Assembly: GCA_038087035.1 (NCBI GenBank)
Contig: CP051187.1
Span: 1,054,001 to 1,118,000, forward strand
From: Gloeotrichia echinulata CP02
GTDB lineage: Bacteria; Cyanobacteriota; Cyanobacteriia; Cyanobacteriales; Nostocaceae
Reading direction: 5' to 3'
DNA length: 64,000 bases
Shown piece after piece: positions 42,884 to 51,823 of this stretch (position 1 is the stretch's first letter; each line of letters begins with the position of its first letter). Position numbers and translations under genes: made by a program. Under the pieces are notes generated by a model. It worked only from the letters and a program-made list of their open reading frames with translations. It had not been told where the DNA came from and did not search any database.

Positions 42884-43720
42884 ATGAAAAACACTATTTC
42901 TCAGCCTGAGTTGATAATTGAAGCTGGACGGACAGAAAAGCAATATTGGAAAGATTTATGGCGTTATCGAGAGTTATTTTACTTCCTAGCATGGCGAGAT
43001 ATTTTAGTTAGATACAAGCAAACGGCAATTGGTATTGCTTGGGCGCTAATTCGGCCATTTCTGACTATGGTAGTGTTTACAGTTGTGTTTGGACAGTTAG
43101 CAAAGTTGCCTTCCCAAGGTGCGCCTTATCCAATTTTAGTGTTTTCGGCAATGTTGCCTTGGCAGTTTTTTGCTAACTCACTTTCCGAATGCAGTAATAG
43201 TTTAATTAGCAATGCCAATTTAATTTCTAAAGTCTATTTTCCTCGTTTAGTTGTACCTACCAGTGCAGTCGTAGTGAGTTTTGTAGACTTTTTGATTTCG
43301 GGAATGATTTTGTTAGGGTTAATGGCTTGGTATAACTTTGTTCCCACTTGGCGAATTTTAACATTGCCATTGTTTATTGTTATAGCCTTTGCTGCTGCAA
43401 CGGGCGCTGGTTTATGGCTGGCTTCTTTAAATGTGCAATATCGCGATTTCCGTTTTATTGTGCCGTTTATTGTGCAGTTTGGTCTATATATTTCGCCAGT
43501 AGGATTTAGCAGCAATATTGTTCCAGAACAGTGGCGATTTCTTTACTCATTAAACCCAATTGTTGGGGTAATTGATGGTTTTCGCTGGGCAATTTTGGGC
43601 GGTGAATCGAAATTATATCTCCCTGGGTTCTTCCTGTCTTTAGGATTAGTCTTATTATTATTAATTAGTGGGATTTGGTATTTCCGCAAGATGGAACGGA
43701 CTTTCGCAGATGTGATTTAA
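42884..43720 (+). CDS. ABC-2 type polysaccharide export permease (Wzm/TagG family)
   Basis: 278 residues with six predicted membrane segments. The N-terminal amphipathic part YWKDLWRYRELFYFLAWRDILVRYKQT is characteristic of Wzm/TagG/KpsM permeases, as is YPILVFSAMLPWQFFANSL. It exports lipid-linked polysaccharide across the inner membrane with the ATPase encoded at 44457. The two genes are separated by 730 bp that hold a miniature element and a toxin-antitoxin remnant, unlike the tight pair normally seen. Translation must start without a visible Shine-Dalgarno sequence. Confidence 0.92.
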   Translation: MKNTISQPELIIEAGRTEKQYWKDLWRYRELFYFLAWRDILVRYKQTAIGIAWALIRPFLTMVVFTVVFGQLAKLPSQGAPYPILVFSAMLPWQFFANSLSECSNSLISNANLISKVYFPRLVVPTSAVVVSFVDFLISGMILLGLMAWYNFVPTWRILTLPLFIVIAFAAATGAGLWLASLNVQYRDFRFIVPFIVQFGLYISPVGFSSNIVPEQWRFLYSLNPIVGVIDGFRWAILGGESKLYLPGFFLSLGLVLLLLISGIWYFRKMERTFADVI

Positions 43721-43790
43721 CGTAGGTACAAGAACCCCACCCCCAACGCCCTAAGCGCAAGCGAGGAGGGGGGTATGATATACCTGACTA

Positions 43791-43896
43791 GTAGTCTGTC
43801 AATTTTGTTTTGAGGGATTTTTGGTAGTGTGAGCGTCTCGCTCACGCGGGCAAGATGCCCGCACTACAGTCCATCATTTTTATCTTGACAGAGTAC
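43791..43896. mobile_element. Miniature element, family A
   Basis: 106 bp with TA on both sides (43789-43790, 43897-43898), nearly identical to the copies at 26029 and 30551. Confidence 0.88.
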
Positions 43897-43927
43897 TAGA
43901 GCGGTAAGCGCTATACCCAAAGACACC

Positions 43928-44116
43928 CTAGGGATTTAACTCACTAAAATTGTTGATTTTTACTTCACCATCGTCAAAACGCGCCACTATTTCTAGTTCA
44001 CGCAATTCATCAAGTGCCATCTCTTCTTTTAATTGTGCTTTTTTCGCTGCTATTTTTGCTTTTCTCGCTGGAGAAAAATCTTGAGTTAACTGAGAAAATT
44101 TGTGATGTCCTGTCAT
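43928..44116 (-). pseudogene. XRE-type antitoxin with its helix-turn-helix deleted
   Basis: 62 codons: HKFSQLTQDFSPARKAKIAAKKAQLKEEMALDELRE is the N-terminus of a HigA/XRE-type antitoxin and LEIVARFDDGEVKINNF is its C-terminal strand. The helix-turn-helix of about 45 residues that belongs between them is missing without loss of frame. The start overlaps the stop of the toxin fragment (ATGA). It may still be translated, but it cannot bind DNA in the usual way. Confidence 0.65.
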
Positions 44117-44178
44117 ATCAATCCTTCCTCTCTAATCTCCTGAAGGTACTCATTATAAAAAACTCGCACCGGATGGAG
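44113..44178 (-). pseudogene. C-terminal remnant of a HigB/Gp49-like toxin gene
   Basis: The codons just before the antitoxin start read HPVRVFYNEYLQEIREEGLI-stop, the usual end of a RelE/HigB-type toxin that precedes such an antitoxin. Everything upstream is lost and replaced by GGGGCAT repeats. 44179-44456 contains GGGGCATGGGGCAT repeats, then an open stretch (reading KYYVDVILADFSGDRSFEQN) that I cannot assign, and a GATTAGAAATCGCGGC repeat. Confidence 0.6.
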
Positions 44179-44456
44179 TTTTAGGGAATGGGGCATGGGG
44201 CATGGGGCATCGAGGAAAGTCACCAATATGCAGTTAAATATTACGTCGATGTAATATTAGCAGATTTTTCAGGCGATCGCTCTTTTGAGCAAAACAGCAA
44301 TGCGATCGCCATCACCGCCGAAGTGCCCTGGCGATTAGAAATCGCGGCTACACAAGCAAAACCTGCCTCCGCAGGTTAGAAAAACCTTAATTTTGCCTAC
44401 GTATATTTCAAAAATCAAATAATAGTCCTATATACCTACTAATAACCAAAAAGCCA

Positions 44457-45737
44457 ATGTCTGACACTGTTATTCGAGTTGAAAATCTCGGTAAAAAATA
44501 TATTATTGGGCATCAGCAACAAGAACGTTATACTGCTCTGCGGGATGTAATTGCTAATAAAGTTAAATCTCTTGGTACTTTCATCCAAAATCCCAAATCC
44601 CAAATCCAAAATTCCTCGGAGGAGTTTTGGGCGCTGAAGGATGTGTCTTTTGAAATTAAACAGGGTGACAGAGTAGGAATTATTGGGCGCAATGGTGCGG
44701 GTAAATCAACACTATTAAAGATTTTAAGCCGGATTACGGAACCGACAAAAGGCAGCATTAAAATTAAGGGAAGGGTTGCTAGTTTGTTGGAGGTGGGTAC
44801 GGGGTTTCATCCTGAGTTAACTGGTAGGGAGAATATCTATCTCAATGGTGCAATTTTGGGGATGAGTAAGGAGGAGATTAAACGCAAGTTTGATGAGATT
44901 GTAGCGTTTGCGGAGATTGAGAAGTTTTTAGATACGCCAGTGAAGCGGTATTCTTCGGGGATGTATGTGCGGTTGGCGTTTGCGGTAGCGGCGCATTTGG
45001 AGCCGGAGATTTTGATTGTGGATGAGGTGTTGGCGGTGGGGGATGCTCAGTTTCAGAAGAAGTGTTTGGGGAAAATGGAGGATGTGGGGAAGGAGGGAAG
45101 GACAGTTTTATTTGTGAGTCATAATATGACAGCAGTGCAGCAGCTAACTAACAAAGGGGTAGTCTTACAAAAGGGGCAACTGCTCATGATTGGAGATACA
45201 ACTACTACTATTGAAAAATATTTGAGTTCTTCAATTGACTATTCTACTAGTGTCTACAATGTAGAAATGTCTCCTCGACGTTATCCTGACCTACCACGCC
45301 AAGTTGAATTTTTAACATTAGAGCTTGAAAATTATCCTACGAAGATAGTTCCTGCTGATAAAGAGATTCATCTTAGAATAACCGTTCGTGGTAACCAGGC
45401 AGTTGATAGGTTTCGCTTCAGTATGACTCTATTCCGTGTAGATGGCACACCTATAGGTAGTTTCTTCAGTGAAAATGGGCAATCTTTACAACGAGGAGAA
45501 ATTGCAACTTATCGCTTAATTTTAAGAGATTTACGATTAGCACCAGGAATGTATTCTTGTGGTTTAGCAACAGGCAAAGGAAATCATCGAGAAGGGCATA
45601 TTGATTTTGATATTGTTCTTGATGTTTTACATTTTGAGGTTATGCCCCCTGAAGGGATAGACGGAACTCGATCACATTGGGTTCCAGGATGGGGAGCGAT
45701 TCGGCTTGTTGAACCAGTTGTGACTAGAGTTGCTTAA
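44457..45737 (+). CDS. ABC polysaccharide export ATPase (Wzt) with C-terminal substrate-binding domain
   Basis: 426 residues. The ATPase (1-255) has Walker A GRNGAGKST near 77-85, the signature YSSGMYVRLAFA and Walker B ILIVDEVLAVGD. Residues about 270-425 form the beta-sandwich typical of Wzt proteins that recognise the modified end of the glycan (FSMTLFRVDGTPIGSFFSEN). Such a domain implies that a terminal cap, for example methylation, is read before export, which fits the two methyltransferase genes downstream. At residues 41-53 (IQNPKSQIQNSS) a small insertion is encoded by degenerate CAAATCC repeats. The next gene starts 2 bp after its stop. Confidence 0.92.
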   Translation: MSDTVIRVENLGKKYIIGHQQQERYTALRDVIANKVKSLGTFIQNPKSQIQNSSEEFWALKDVSFEIKQGDRVGIIGRNGAGKSTLLKILSRITEPTKGSIKIKGRVASLLEVGTGFHPELTGRENIYLNGAILGMSKEEIKRKFDEIVAFAEIEKFLDTPVKRYSSGMYVRLAFAVAAHLEPEILIVDEVLAVGDAQFQKKCLGKMEDVGKEGRTVLFVSHNMTAVQQLTNKGVVLQKGQLLMIGDTTTTIEKYLSSSIDYSTSVYNVEMSPRRYPDLPRQVEFLTLELENYPTKIVPADKEIHLRITVRGNQAVDRFRFSMTLFRVDGTPIGSFFSENGQSLQRGEIATYRLILRDLRLAPGMYSCGLATGKGNHREGHIDFDIVLDVLHFEVMPPEGIDGTRSHWVPGWGAIRLVEPVVTRVA

Positions 45738-45739
45738 TT

Positions 45740-46510
45740 ATGTTAAAAACAGACTCGCTCAAAATTGACTACACTCGCTATTACGAGAAATGGCATTCAG
45801 ACACACCTGAACATATTCAGGCAATGAAACAATACTTTAAAGGGATGCTTTCTCAATTTCTGCCTCCAGATAAAAATATTCGCATTTTAGAAGTTGGTTG
45901 TGGTATGGGGTTTGCACTCCTTGCATTACAAAACTTAGACTATCCTTTTGTTGAAGGGATTGATATTGATAAAGGACAAGTTCAATCCTGCTTAAACAAG
46001 AACCTGAATGTTACTCATGTTGAGGATTCGGTTGAGTATCTCAAAAATTTTTCGCATACATATGATTTAATTTTCGCTTTTGATGTCATTGAGCATGTAC
46101 CTTACAATGCACAACTCAGTTTTACAAACGCTATTTTCAATGCATTAAAACCAAATGGTCAGTTCGTTTGTACAGTTCCCAATGCAAATTCAGGTTTAGC
46201 TAGTCGTTGGCGTTATATTGACTGGACACACCATATTAGTTTCACAGAGCATAGTTTAGACTTTCTTTTATACAACGCAGGCTTTCAAAGCATTGAAGTT
46301 GTTGCAACTGAGTTTTTTCATCCACCCAGTTTCAGATGGTTTTTTAGTCGTTCGATCTTTAGAAGTTGGTTTTGGAAGACTATTTTACAATGGACAATTT
46401 TTCGCTTTATACGTGGTTTCCGTAGGCTAGAAATGATTGCTGAACTTGGATGGGATCAGGGCATTAGTGTGCCCCTTTCTCTAAATTTATTAGCTAGAGG
46501 GAGTAAGTAA
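45740..46510 (+). CDS. Class I SAM-dependent methyltransferase
   Basis: 256 residues. Motif I ILEVGCGMGFALLAL, post-I VEGIDIDKGQVQSC, FAFDVIEHVP and a C-terminal ALKPNGQFVCTVPN mark a ubiquinone-methyltransferase-like class I enzyme. It lies 2 bp behind wzt and 2 bp before the HAD-like gene, so it is translated in one operon with them. I infer that it caps or decorates the exported glycan, possibly the signal read by the Wzt C-terminal domain. Confidence 0.85.
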   Translation: MLKTDSLKIDYTRYYEKWHSDTPEHIQAMKQYFKGMLSQFLPPDKNIRILEVGCGMGFALLALQNLDYPFVEGIDIDKGQVQSCLNKNLNVTHVEDSVEYLKNFSHTYDLIFAFDVIEHVPYNAQLSFTNAIFNALKPNGQFVCTVPNANSGLASRWRYIDWTHHISFTEHSLDFLLYNAGFQSIEVVATEFFHPPSFRWFFSRSIFRSWFWKTILQWTIFRFIRGFRRLEMIAELGWDQGISVPLSLNLLARGSK

Positions 46511-46512
46511 TT

Positions 46513-48504
46513 ATGAAAAATAATGTTTACTCCTTTGATGTGTTTGATACAGTCTTAGTTCGCAAGTGGGCAAAACCAACTGATTTATTTTTGGAACTAG
46601 GTTCTATACTTTTGCAAGCTGAACTGATAAATATATCTGCCGAAAAGTGGAAAAATCTTAGAGAATCAGCGGAAAGAGAAGCAAAAAGCAGAAGTGTTTC
46701 CGGTGAAGTGACTCTAATTCAAATTTATGAAGTGCTTGCCCAGAATTTAGGCTGGACAAGCACTGAAATTGAACATTCAATAAATGCTGAAGTTGAATTA
46801 GAATTTACTAGTCTTTACCCCGTTAAAGAAACTCAGCAGAAAATTCAACATCTGCACCAAGATGGTCAGCGAGTTATCTATCTTTCTGATATGTACCTAT
46901 CTTCAGAGGTGATTAGGCGTTTTCTCAAACATCATCAAATATGGCAAGAGGGAGACATACTCTATGTTTCTTCAGACTTCAATGTTAATAAAGCGTCAGG
47001 AAAACTATTTGAAGTTTCTTTAATTAAAGAAGGAGTTAAAGCTTCTCAATTAGTACATCTGGGTGATAACAATTATTCAGATGTAAAGATGCCCAGGAAG
47101 CTTGGCATTCAGGCTCAACACTTTAATGAAACTCAGCTTAATCGCTACGAGCAAATTTTAGCAAATTCTGAAGACCTGCCGTTGAAGTTTCGTTCTCTTT
47201 TAGCAGGTACAAGTCGCCTCTGTCGTCTCCAAAACCCGGGAACTAATCTTCATAATCGTGTTATTTGGGATACCGCAGCTAATGTCATTGCTCCTGTTCT
47301 GTTTGGTTTTGTTCATTGGTGCTTATCAGAAGCACAAACAAAGGGAATTCAGAGACTATATTTCGTTGCCAGGGATGGGCAAATTTTACTGAAGATAGCT
47401 AAGGTTATTTGTGAAAAATGGAATTACGCCATTGACTGCCGATATTTGTATGGTTCTCGTCAAGCATGGCATTTTCCAGCGATTACCGAAATTGGTGAAA
47501 CTGAACTTGATTGGATATTTGATCCAACTCAATTTTTATCAGTAAATTCTGTTTGTGAACGTGTTAACTTAAATCCTGAACAAATAGAACATACTTTAGT
47601 CAAAGAGGGTTTCTCTAAAGAACTTTGGGATAAAAACCTTGATAATCAGCAAAGGTTATTGCTAAAACAGATTTTTGAGAAACAGGAAGTTACTCAATTA
47701 ATCATAGAGATAGCTGCAACATATCGTGAAAAAGCCATTGGATATTTTCAGCAAGAAGGATTAGGAAATGCAATACCTTTTGGGATTGTAGATATTGGCT
47801 GGCATGGCAGATTACAACGTTCTCTGAGTAAACTATTGAGTTTATCTGGTATTTATCCTGCCTCTGGAGTATCCGGTTTTTATTTTGGTTTATCAAAAAG
47901 GTTTAAGGTATTTCCAAAAGATAATTTATTTGCTTATTTCTCTGATGTTGATTCCCCTTCAGAACGAGATAATTTGTGTCACAGAGCATTGTTAGAATTA
48001 TTTGTTGCTGCTGATCATGGCGGAACAGTCAGATTTGAAAAACAGAATGGCGCTTTTACTCCAATACTTCGTTCTCAAGACAATACGAAAGCTTTGCAGT
48101 GGGGATTGCAAGTATTGCATTCTAGTATTTCCTCCTATGCAAATCAGTTAACCATATGTTTAAAATCTAGCGATGTTGACACAGACACCTTACTCAGATC
48201 GTCAGAAAAAGTTTTGAAAGAATTCATAAAATTTCCCAATATAAATGAATCTGAGGTGTTTGGTTCTTATATCTTTGCGGAAGATCAGACCGATAACATT
48301 TTGTATGATATAGCTCCTAAATATCGATTTATTAATGCTATTAATTTAATTTTTAATGGGTATCATATACACCACAACATTTGGTTTGCGGCTTCAATGC
48401 AAAGAACTAGTCCTTGGATTAGATTGATACTTAATAATAAAATCATAGCAAGTGCATGGAAGATAAAATTATTCATAGGGAGATTGAAGAAGATAATTTC
48501 ATAA
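46513..48504 (+). CDS. HAD-like hydrolase/polysaccharide biosynthesis protein
   Basis: 663 residues. The N-terminal 210 residues are a HAD phosphatase-like domain: motif I FDVFDTVLVRK with Asp 9 and Asp 12, motif II VIYLSDMYLSSE, motif III region KASGKLFEVSL and motif IV HLGDNNYSDVKMPRKLG. The long C-terminal part (220-663) has no assignment; it includes RLYFVARDGQILLKIAK and GIVDIGWHGRLQRSL, which recur in large HAD-like proteins of O-antigen clusters. A role in glycan processing is inferred from context. Confidence 0.8.
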   Translation: MKNNVYSFDVFDTVLVRKWAKPTDLFLELGSILLQAELINISAEKWKNLRESAEREAKSRSVSGEVTLIQIYEVLAQNLGWTSTEIEHSINAEVELEFTSLYPVKETQQKIQHLHQDGQRVIYLSDMYLSSEVIRRFLKHHQIWQEGDILYVSSDFNVNKASGKLFEVSLIKEGVKASQLVHLGDNNYSDVKMPRKLGIQAQHFNETQLNRYEQILANSEDLPLKFRSLLAGTSRLCRLQNPGTNLHNRVIWDTAANVIAPVLFGFVHWCLSEAQTKGIQRLYFVARDGQILLKIAKVICEKWNYAIDCRYLYGSRQAWHFPAITEIGETELDWIFDPTQFLSVNSVCERVNLNPEQIEHTLVKEGFSKELWDKNLDNQQRLLLKQIFEKQEVTQLIIEIAATYREKAIGYFQQEGLGNAIPFGIVDIGWHGRLQRSLSKLLSLSGIYPASGVSGFYFGLSKRFKVFPKDNLFAYFSDVDSPSERDNLCHRALLELFVAADHGGTVRFEKQNGAFTPILRSQDNTKALQWGLQVLHSSISSYANQLTICLKSSDVDTDTLLRSSEKVLKEFIKFPNINESEVFGSYIFAEDQTDNILYDIAPKYRFINAINLIFNGYHIHHNIWFAASMQRTSPWIRLILNNKIIASAWKIKLFIGRLKKIIS

Positions 48505-48559
48505 TAAAATAAACTCTATTTTTTACCTTCGCTTTGAAAGTATATATTTTTCTACAAAT

Positions 48560-49414
48560 ATGCATTATCTTAACCTTGGTTGCGGCAATCGCTTTGACCC
48601 AAGTTGGACAAACCTCAACTTTACATCAACTGGGGAAGGTGTAATCCCCCATGATTTGACACAAGGAATCCCCTTTCCTGATGAATCATTTGATGTAGTC
48701 TACCACTCTCATGTATTGGAACATTTCCCCAAAGCAGAAGCAGAGCCTTTTATTCAAGAGTGCTATCGTGTTTTACGTCCTCAAGGAATTTTGAGAGTAG
48801 TGGTTCCAGATCTTGAGCAAATTGCCAAGATATATCTCGAATCCCTTGAGCAGGCAATTACTGGCTCTCAGGAATGGGGTAATAACTATGATTGGATATT
48901 ACTAGAAATGTATGACCAAACAGTCAGAAATGAATCTGGCGGAGAAATGATTGCTTACCTTTTTCGTGAATATATTCCTAATGGAGAATTTGTGATTCAG
49001 CGCCTGGGAGTTGAAGGAAAAAATTTGATTGAATCTGGACATCAACACCGCCAGCACTTGAAATCAGAAAGTTATTCACAAAGTCAAAGAGTGCCATTTA
49101 TAAAAAAGTTTTATCGGTTTCTCCGTTATCCTAACTATCGCCAAGAAACATTACTCAAACTTGTGCTTGGTCAGGAGTACAAAGCACTACAAATTGGACG
49201 GTTTCGCCAAAGTGGGGAAGTTCATCAATGGATGTATGATCGTTACTCATTATCCTTACTTCTAAAAAAATGCGGGTTTCAAAATATTCTTCAACAAACA
49301 GCGGCTACAAGTTATATTCCTAATTGGACTTGCTTTAATCTCGATACAGAACCGGATGGTAGTGTTTACAAACCTGATTCTATGTTTTTAGAGGCTATTA
49401 AACCATCTGTATGA
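48560..49414 (+). CDS. SAM-dependent methyltransferase
   Basis: 284 residues. MHYLNLGCGNRFDPSWTNLN is the glycine-rich motif I of a large group of methyltransferases in polysaccharide clusters; PDESFDVVYHSHVLEHF and ECYRVLRPQGILRVVVPD follow. It has an insertion between about 90 and 200. Its stop overlaps the start of the next glycosyltransferase by ATGA. Probably a sugar O-methyltransferase (inference). Confidence 0.85.
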   Translation: MHYLNLGCGNRFDPSWTNLNFTSTGEGVIPHDLTQGIPFPDESFDVVYHSHVLEHFPKAEAEPFIQECYRVLRPQGILRVVVPDLEQIAKIYLESLEQAITGSQEWGNNYDWILLEMYDQTVRNESGGEMIAYLFREYIPNGEFVIQRLGVEGKNLIESGHQHRQHLKSESYSQSQRVPFIKKFYRFLRYPNYRQETLLKLVLGQEYKALQIGRFRQSGEVHQWMYDRYSLSLLLKKCGFQNILQQTAATSYIPNWTCFNLDTEPDGSVYKPDSMFLEAIKPSV

Positions 49415-50628
49415 AAATTTTACAAATCAACCAATCCGACATAGCAGGTGGAGCAGCTATAGCAGGCTACCGCCTTCACCAAGGTTTATTAAACCAAGGT
49501 ATTGACTCAAAACTGCTAGTTGGGATTGTGAAAACAGATAGCGATCGCGTGGCGGTTGTTCCTTCTAGAACTCGTGTTGATAATCTTGTTCGTCGTGTTA
49601 CTTGGCGCATTGGTTTTAACTACGTTGACCAAATTAGCAGCTTTGACATTTCTCAGCATAGATTTTATCAAGATGCAGATGTACTAAATTTTCACAATCT
49701 TCATACTGGTTACTTTAACTATTTAGTTATTCCTAAATTAACGCAATCTAAACCTGCTATATTTACGCTCCATGATATGTGGAGCTTTACCGGACATTGC
49801 GCTTATAGTTTTGACTGCGATCGCTGGACAATTGGCTGTGGTAAATGTCCCTATCCCGATACCTACCCAGAAATTAAGCGTGATAATACGCGCCTAGAAT
49901 GGAAACTGAAAGACTGGGTTTACAGTAAATCTCATCTTACCATTGTAACTCCCAGCAAATGGTTGAGTGAGCAAGCAAAAAAAAGTATGCTTAATCGCTT
50001 TCCTATTCATCACATACCAAATGGTATTGATACAGAGGCTTATCAACCCATAGATGCAGAAAAATGTAGAGATATTTTAGGTATTGCACCAAACAAAAAA
50101 GTTCTCATGTTTGGTGCTGAAAGCCTTAAGGATTCGCGTAAAGGTGCAGACTTACTGGTAAAAGCGCTACAAAACTTGCCTGAAGCGTTAAAATCAGAAA
50201 TATTATTACTAACTTTGGGTAATGGAAGCGAAAAAACTACCGATTTAGTCGGAATACCAACTTTAAACCTGGGTTATGTGAGCAGCGATCGCCTCAAGTC
50301 AATAGCCTATTCTGCGGCTGACTTATTTATTTTTCCCACTCGTGCTGATAATTTACCCTTAGTACTGCAAGAGAGTATGGCTTGTGCTACTCCAATGATT
50401 TCCTTTAAAATTGGTGGTGTAGCTGATTTAGTGCGACCAGGAATAACTGGTTATCTAGCTCAACCAGAAGATATACAAGATTTCAGTAATGGTATTGTCC
50501 AATTACTCGAAGACACCGAGTTAAGAAAAAATATGAGCGACAACTGTCGAAAAATTGCCATCAAAGAATATTCTTTAGAACTACAAGCAAAACGTTATAT
50601 AGAACTATATAAACAGGTATTGCGATAA
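49411..50628 (+). CDS. Glycosyltransferase family 4
   Basis: 405 residues. The N-terminus KILQINQSDIAGGAAIAGYRLHQGL and the phrase FTLHDMWSFTGHCAYSFDC, with a C-x-x-C-like cluster, are typical of a GT4 subgroup. The C-terminal donor-binding region reads FPTRADNLPLVLQESMACATPMISFKIGGV. It is translationally coupled to the methyltransferase. It is the last gene of this block: from 50.65 kb on, an accessory island interrupts the locus. Confidence 0.9.
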   Translation: MKILQINQSDIAGGAAIAGYRLHQGLLNQGIDSKLLVGIVKTDSDRVAVVPSRTRVDNLVRRVTWRIGFNYVDQISSFDISQHRFYQDADVLNFHNLHTGYFNYLVIPKLTQSKPAIFTLHDMWSFTGHCAYSFDCDRWTIGCGKCPYPDTYPEIKRDNTRLEWKLKDWVYSKSHLTIVTPSKWLSEQAKKSMLNRFPIHHIPNGIDTEAYQPIDAEKCRDILGIAPNKKVLMFGAESLKDSRKGADLLVKALQNLPEALKSEILLLTLGNGSEKTTDLVGIPTLNLGYVSSDRLKSIAYSAADLFIFPTRADNLPLVLQESMACATPMISFKIGGVADLVRPGITGYLAQPEDIQDFSNGIVQLLEDTELRKNMSDNCRKIAIKEYSLELQAKRYIELYKQVLR

Positions 50629-50686
50629 CGTGCGCTTGCCAAAGGCGATAATAATGACATTTGTCATTGGTAAGCATTAGGACTAG

Positions 50687-50852
50687 TCCCGCGATTTCAA
50701 ACTATTTGTTTAGCCGGATGAATTTTTAGATACCCCTAAATCCACACGATATGATACCAGCTGTAGGGGCACGGCAATGCCGTGCCCCTACGCGAAATCT
50801 ACATGTGTCAGCGTTTTAGTGGTATTGTATAAGACTTTGAAAACACGCCCTA
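50687..50852. mobile_element. Miniature element, family C
   Basis: Left end TCCCGCGATTTCAAACT, right end TTTGAAAACACGCCCTA, so the two ends come from the two sub-types seen in this family. The interior is nearly identical to 36420. Confidence 0.85.
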
Positions 50853-50854
50853 GC

Positions 50855-51302
50855 ATTAGGACTTACGCACTGTACAAATTAGCTATTATGTGCATAACGA
50901 TTGGTTAAGAAAACAAGTGCCTAGGTTAAGAAAACAAGTACCTAGGTTAAGAAAACAAGTACTTTCGTTACCAAGACAAGTACTTTCGTTACCAAGACAA
51001 CTACTTTCGTTACCAAGACAAGTACTTTCGTTACCAAGACAACTACTTTCGTTACCAAGACAAGTACTTTCGTTACCAAGACAACTACTTTCGTTACCAA
51101 GACAACTACTTTCGTTACCAAGACAACTACTTTCGTTACCAAGACAACTACTTTCGTTACCAAGACAACTACTTTCGTTACCAAGACAACTACTTTCGTT
51201 ACCAACACAAGTTCGTAGCGATGGCTGCGTCCACCTACCGCCTGTTTTTTCCTAATTTCTCTTAGTGCATTATTTATCTAATTTGTCAATGCGTAAGTCC
51301 TA
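50855..51302. mobile_element. Miniature element containing an expanded 21-bp repeat
   Basis: Left arm TTAGGACTTACGCACTGTAC followed by AAATTAGCTATTATGTGCA; right arm, on the other strand, TTAGGACTTACGCATTGACA followed by AATTAGATAAATAATGCAC. The arms are about 38 bp with a few mismatches. Between them lies a 21-bp minisatellite of about 14 copies (50898-51210). A right arm of the same type stands at 7783-7802 just behind the other 21-bp minisatellite. Confidence 0.7.
50898..51210. repeat. 21-bp minisatellite, open on both strands
   Basis: Units CAAGACAACTACTTTCGTTA plus C, with three diverged first units (AGGTTAAGAAAACAAGTACC). A plus-strand frame 50890-51255 starts with ATG (MHNDWLRKQV) and reads LLSLPRQ repeats (121 aa). 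The minus-strand frame reads LVTKVVV. No ribosome-binding site precedes either, so I do not call a gene. Confidence 0.9.
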
Positions 51303-51343
51303 AGTATTTGGGGCATGAATCTTGGGATAACTGGTTTGATACC

Positions 51344-51450
51344 TATAGCGGTTCTCAGTTGGATACAATACAAAATTATATCGTCGCGTGTAGGGGCACG
51401 GCACTGCCGTGCCCTTACGAGTGTATTGGACTCAACCGATAACCGCTATA
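51344..51450. mobile_element. Miniature element, family B (variant)
   Basis: Arms TATAGCGGTTCTCAGTTGGA and GGACTCAACCGATAACCGCT plus ATA; core GGGCACGGCACTGCCGTGCCC. The copy at 60691 has the same right arm. Confidence 0.8.
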
Positions 51451-51625
51451 TAGTGTGTCATCATATTTCATGACCTTTCGAGAACAGCCAGAAGAGCAAA
51501 TTCGGGAGTGTTTTTAAAGTTTGTGGAAATGATCCTCAACATCTCCCATTCCGTGAATAAAAAAATCTATTATGCTCTTTGAGAATTGCTCTAAAATATA
51601 GAAGGTGCTAATCTGGAGAGTTGCC

Positions 51626-51823
51626 ATGACTTCCCAAACACTGAATATAACTGAGACATTAATTGCCCAACTGCAAACTCTACCACCAGAACAACAACAG
51701 ATGGTGGTAAATTTTGTGGAATTTCTCGCCCATAAACACGCCCAATCCCAACCTAGCCAGCAACGGGTGCTTGGTTTGAACCAAGGAGAGATTTGGATAA
51801 GTGAAGACTTTAATGATCCTTAG
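51626..51823 (+). pseudogene. DUF2281-family antitoxin truncated by a miniature element
   Basis: MTSQTLNITETLIAQLQTLP...EIWISEDFNDP, 65 codons. The two intact paralogues (55439 and 60842) continue with LPDEFWxGE; here the element at 51821 brings a TAG right after the conserved FNDP. The associated PIN toxin gene is absent. The first 140 bases and about 70 bases upstream are almost identical to 55370-55577, so one was copied from the other recently. Confidence 0.8.

Noticed and set aside
44188..44379. 63-codon ORF with HIP1 sites
   Set aside because: Starts in a GGGGCAT repeat and ends in a dispersed repeat; the middle (KYYVDVILADFSGDRSF) might be a gene scrap, but I cannot name it.
50890..51255. 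121-codon ORF of LLSLPRQ repeats as a gene
   Set aside because: No ribosome-binding site, contained in a miniature element, and the opposite strand is equally open. Kept as a repeat and discussed as a finding.
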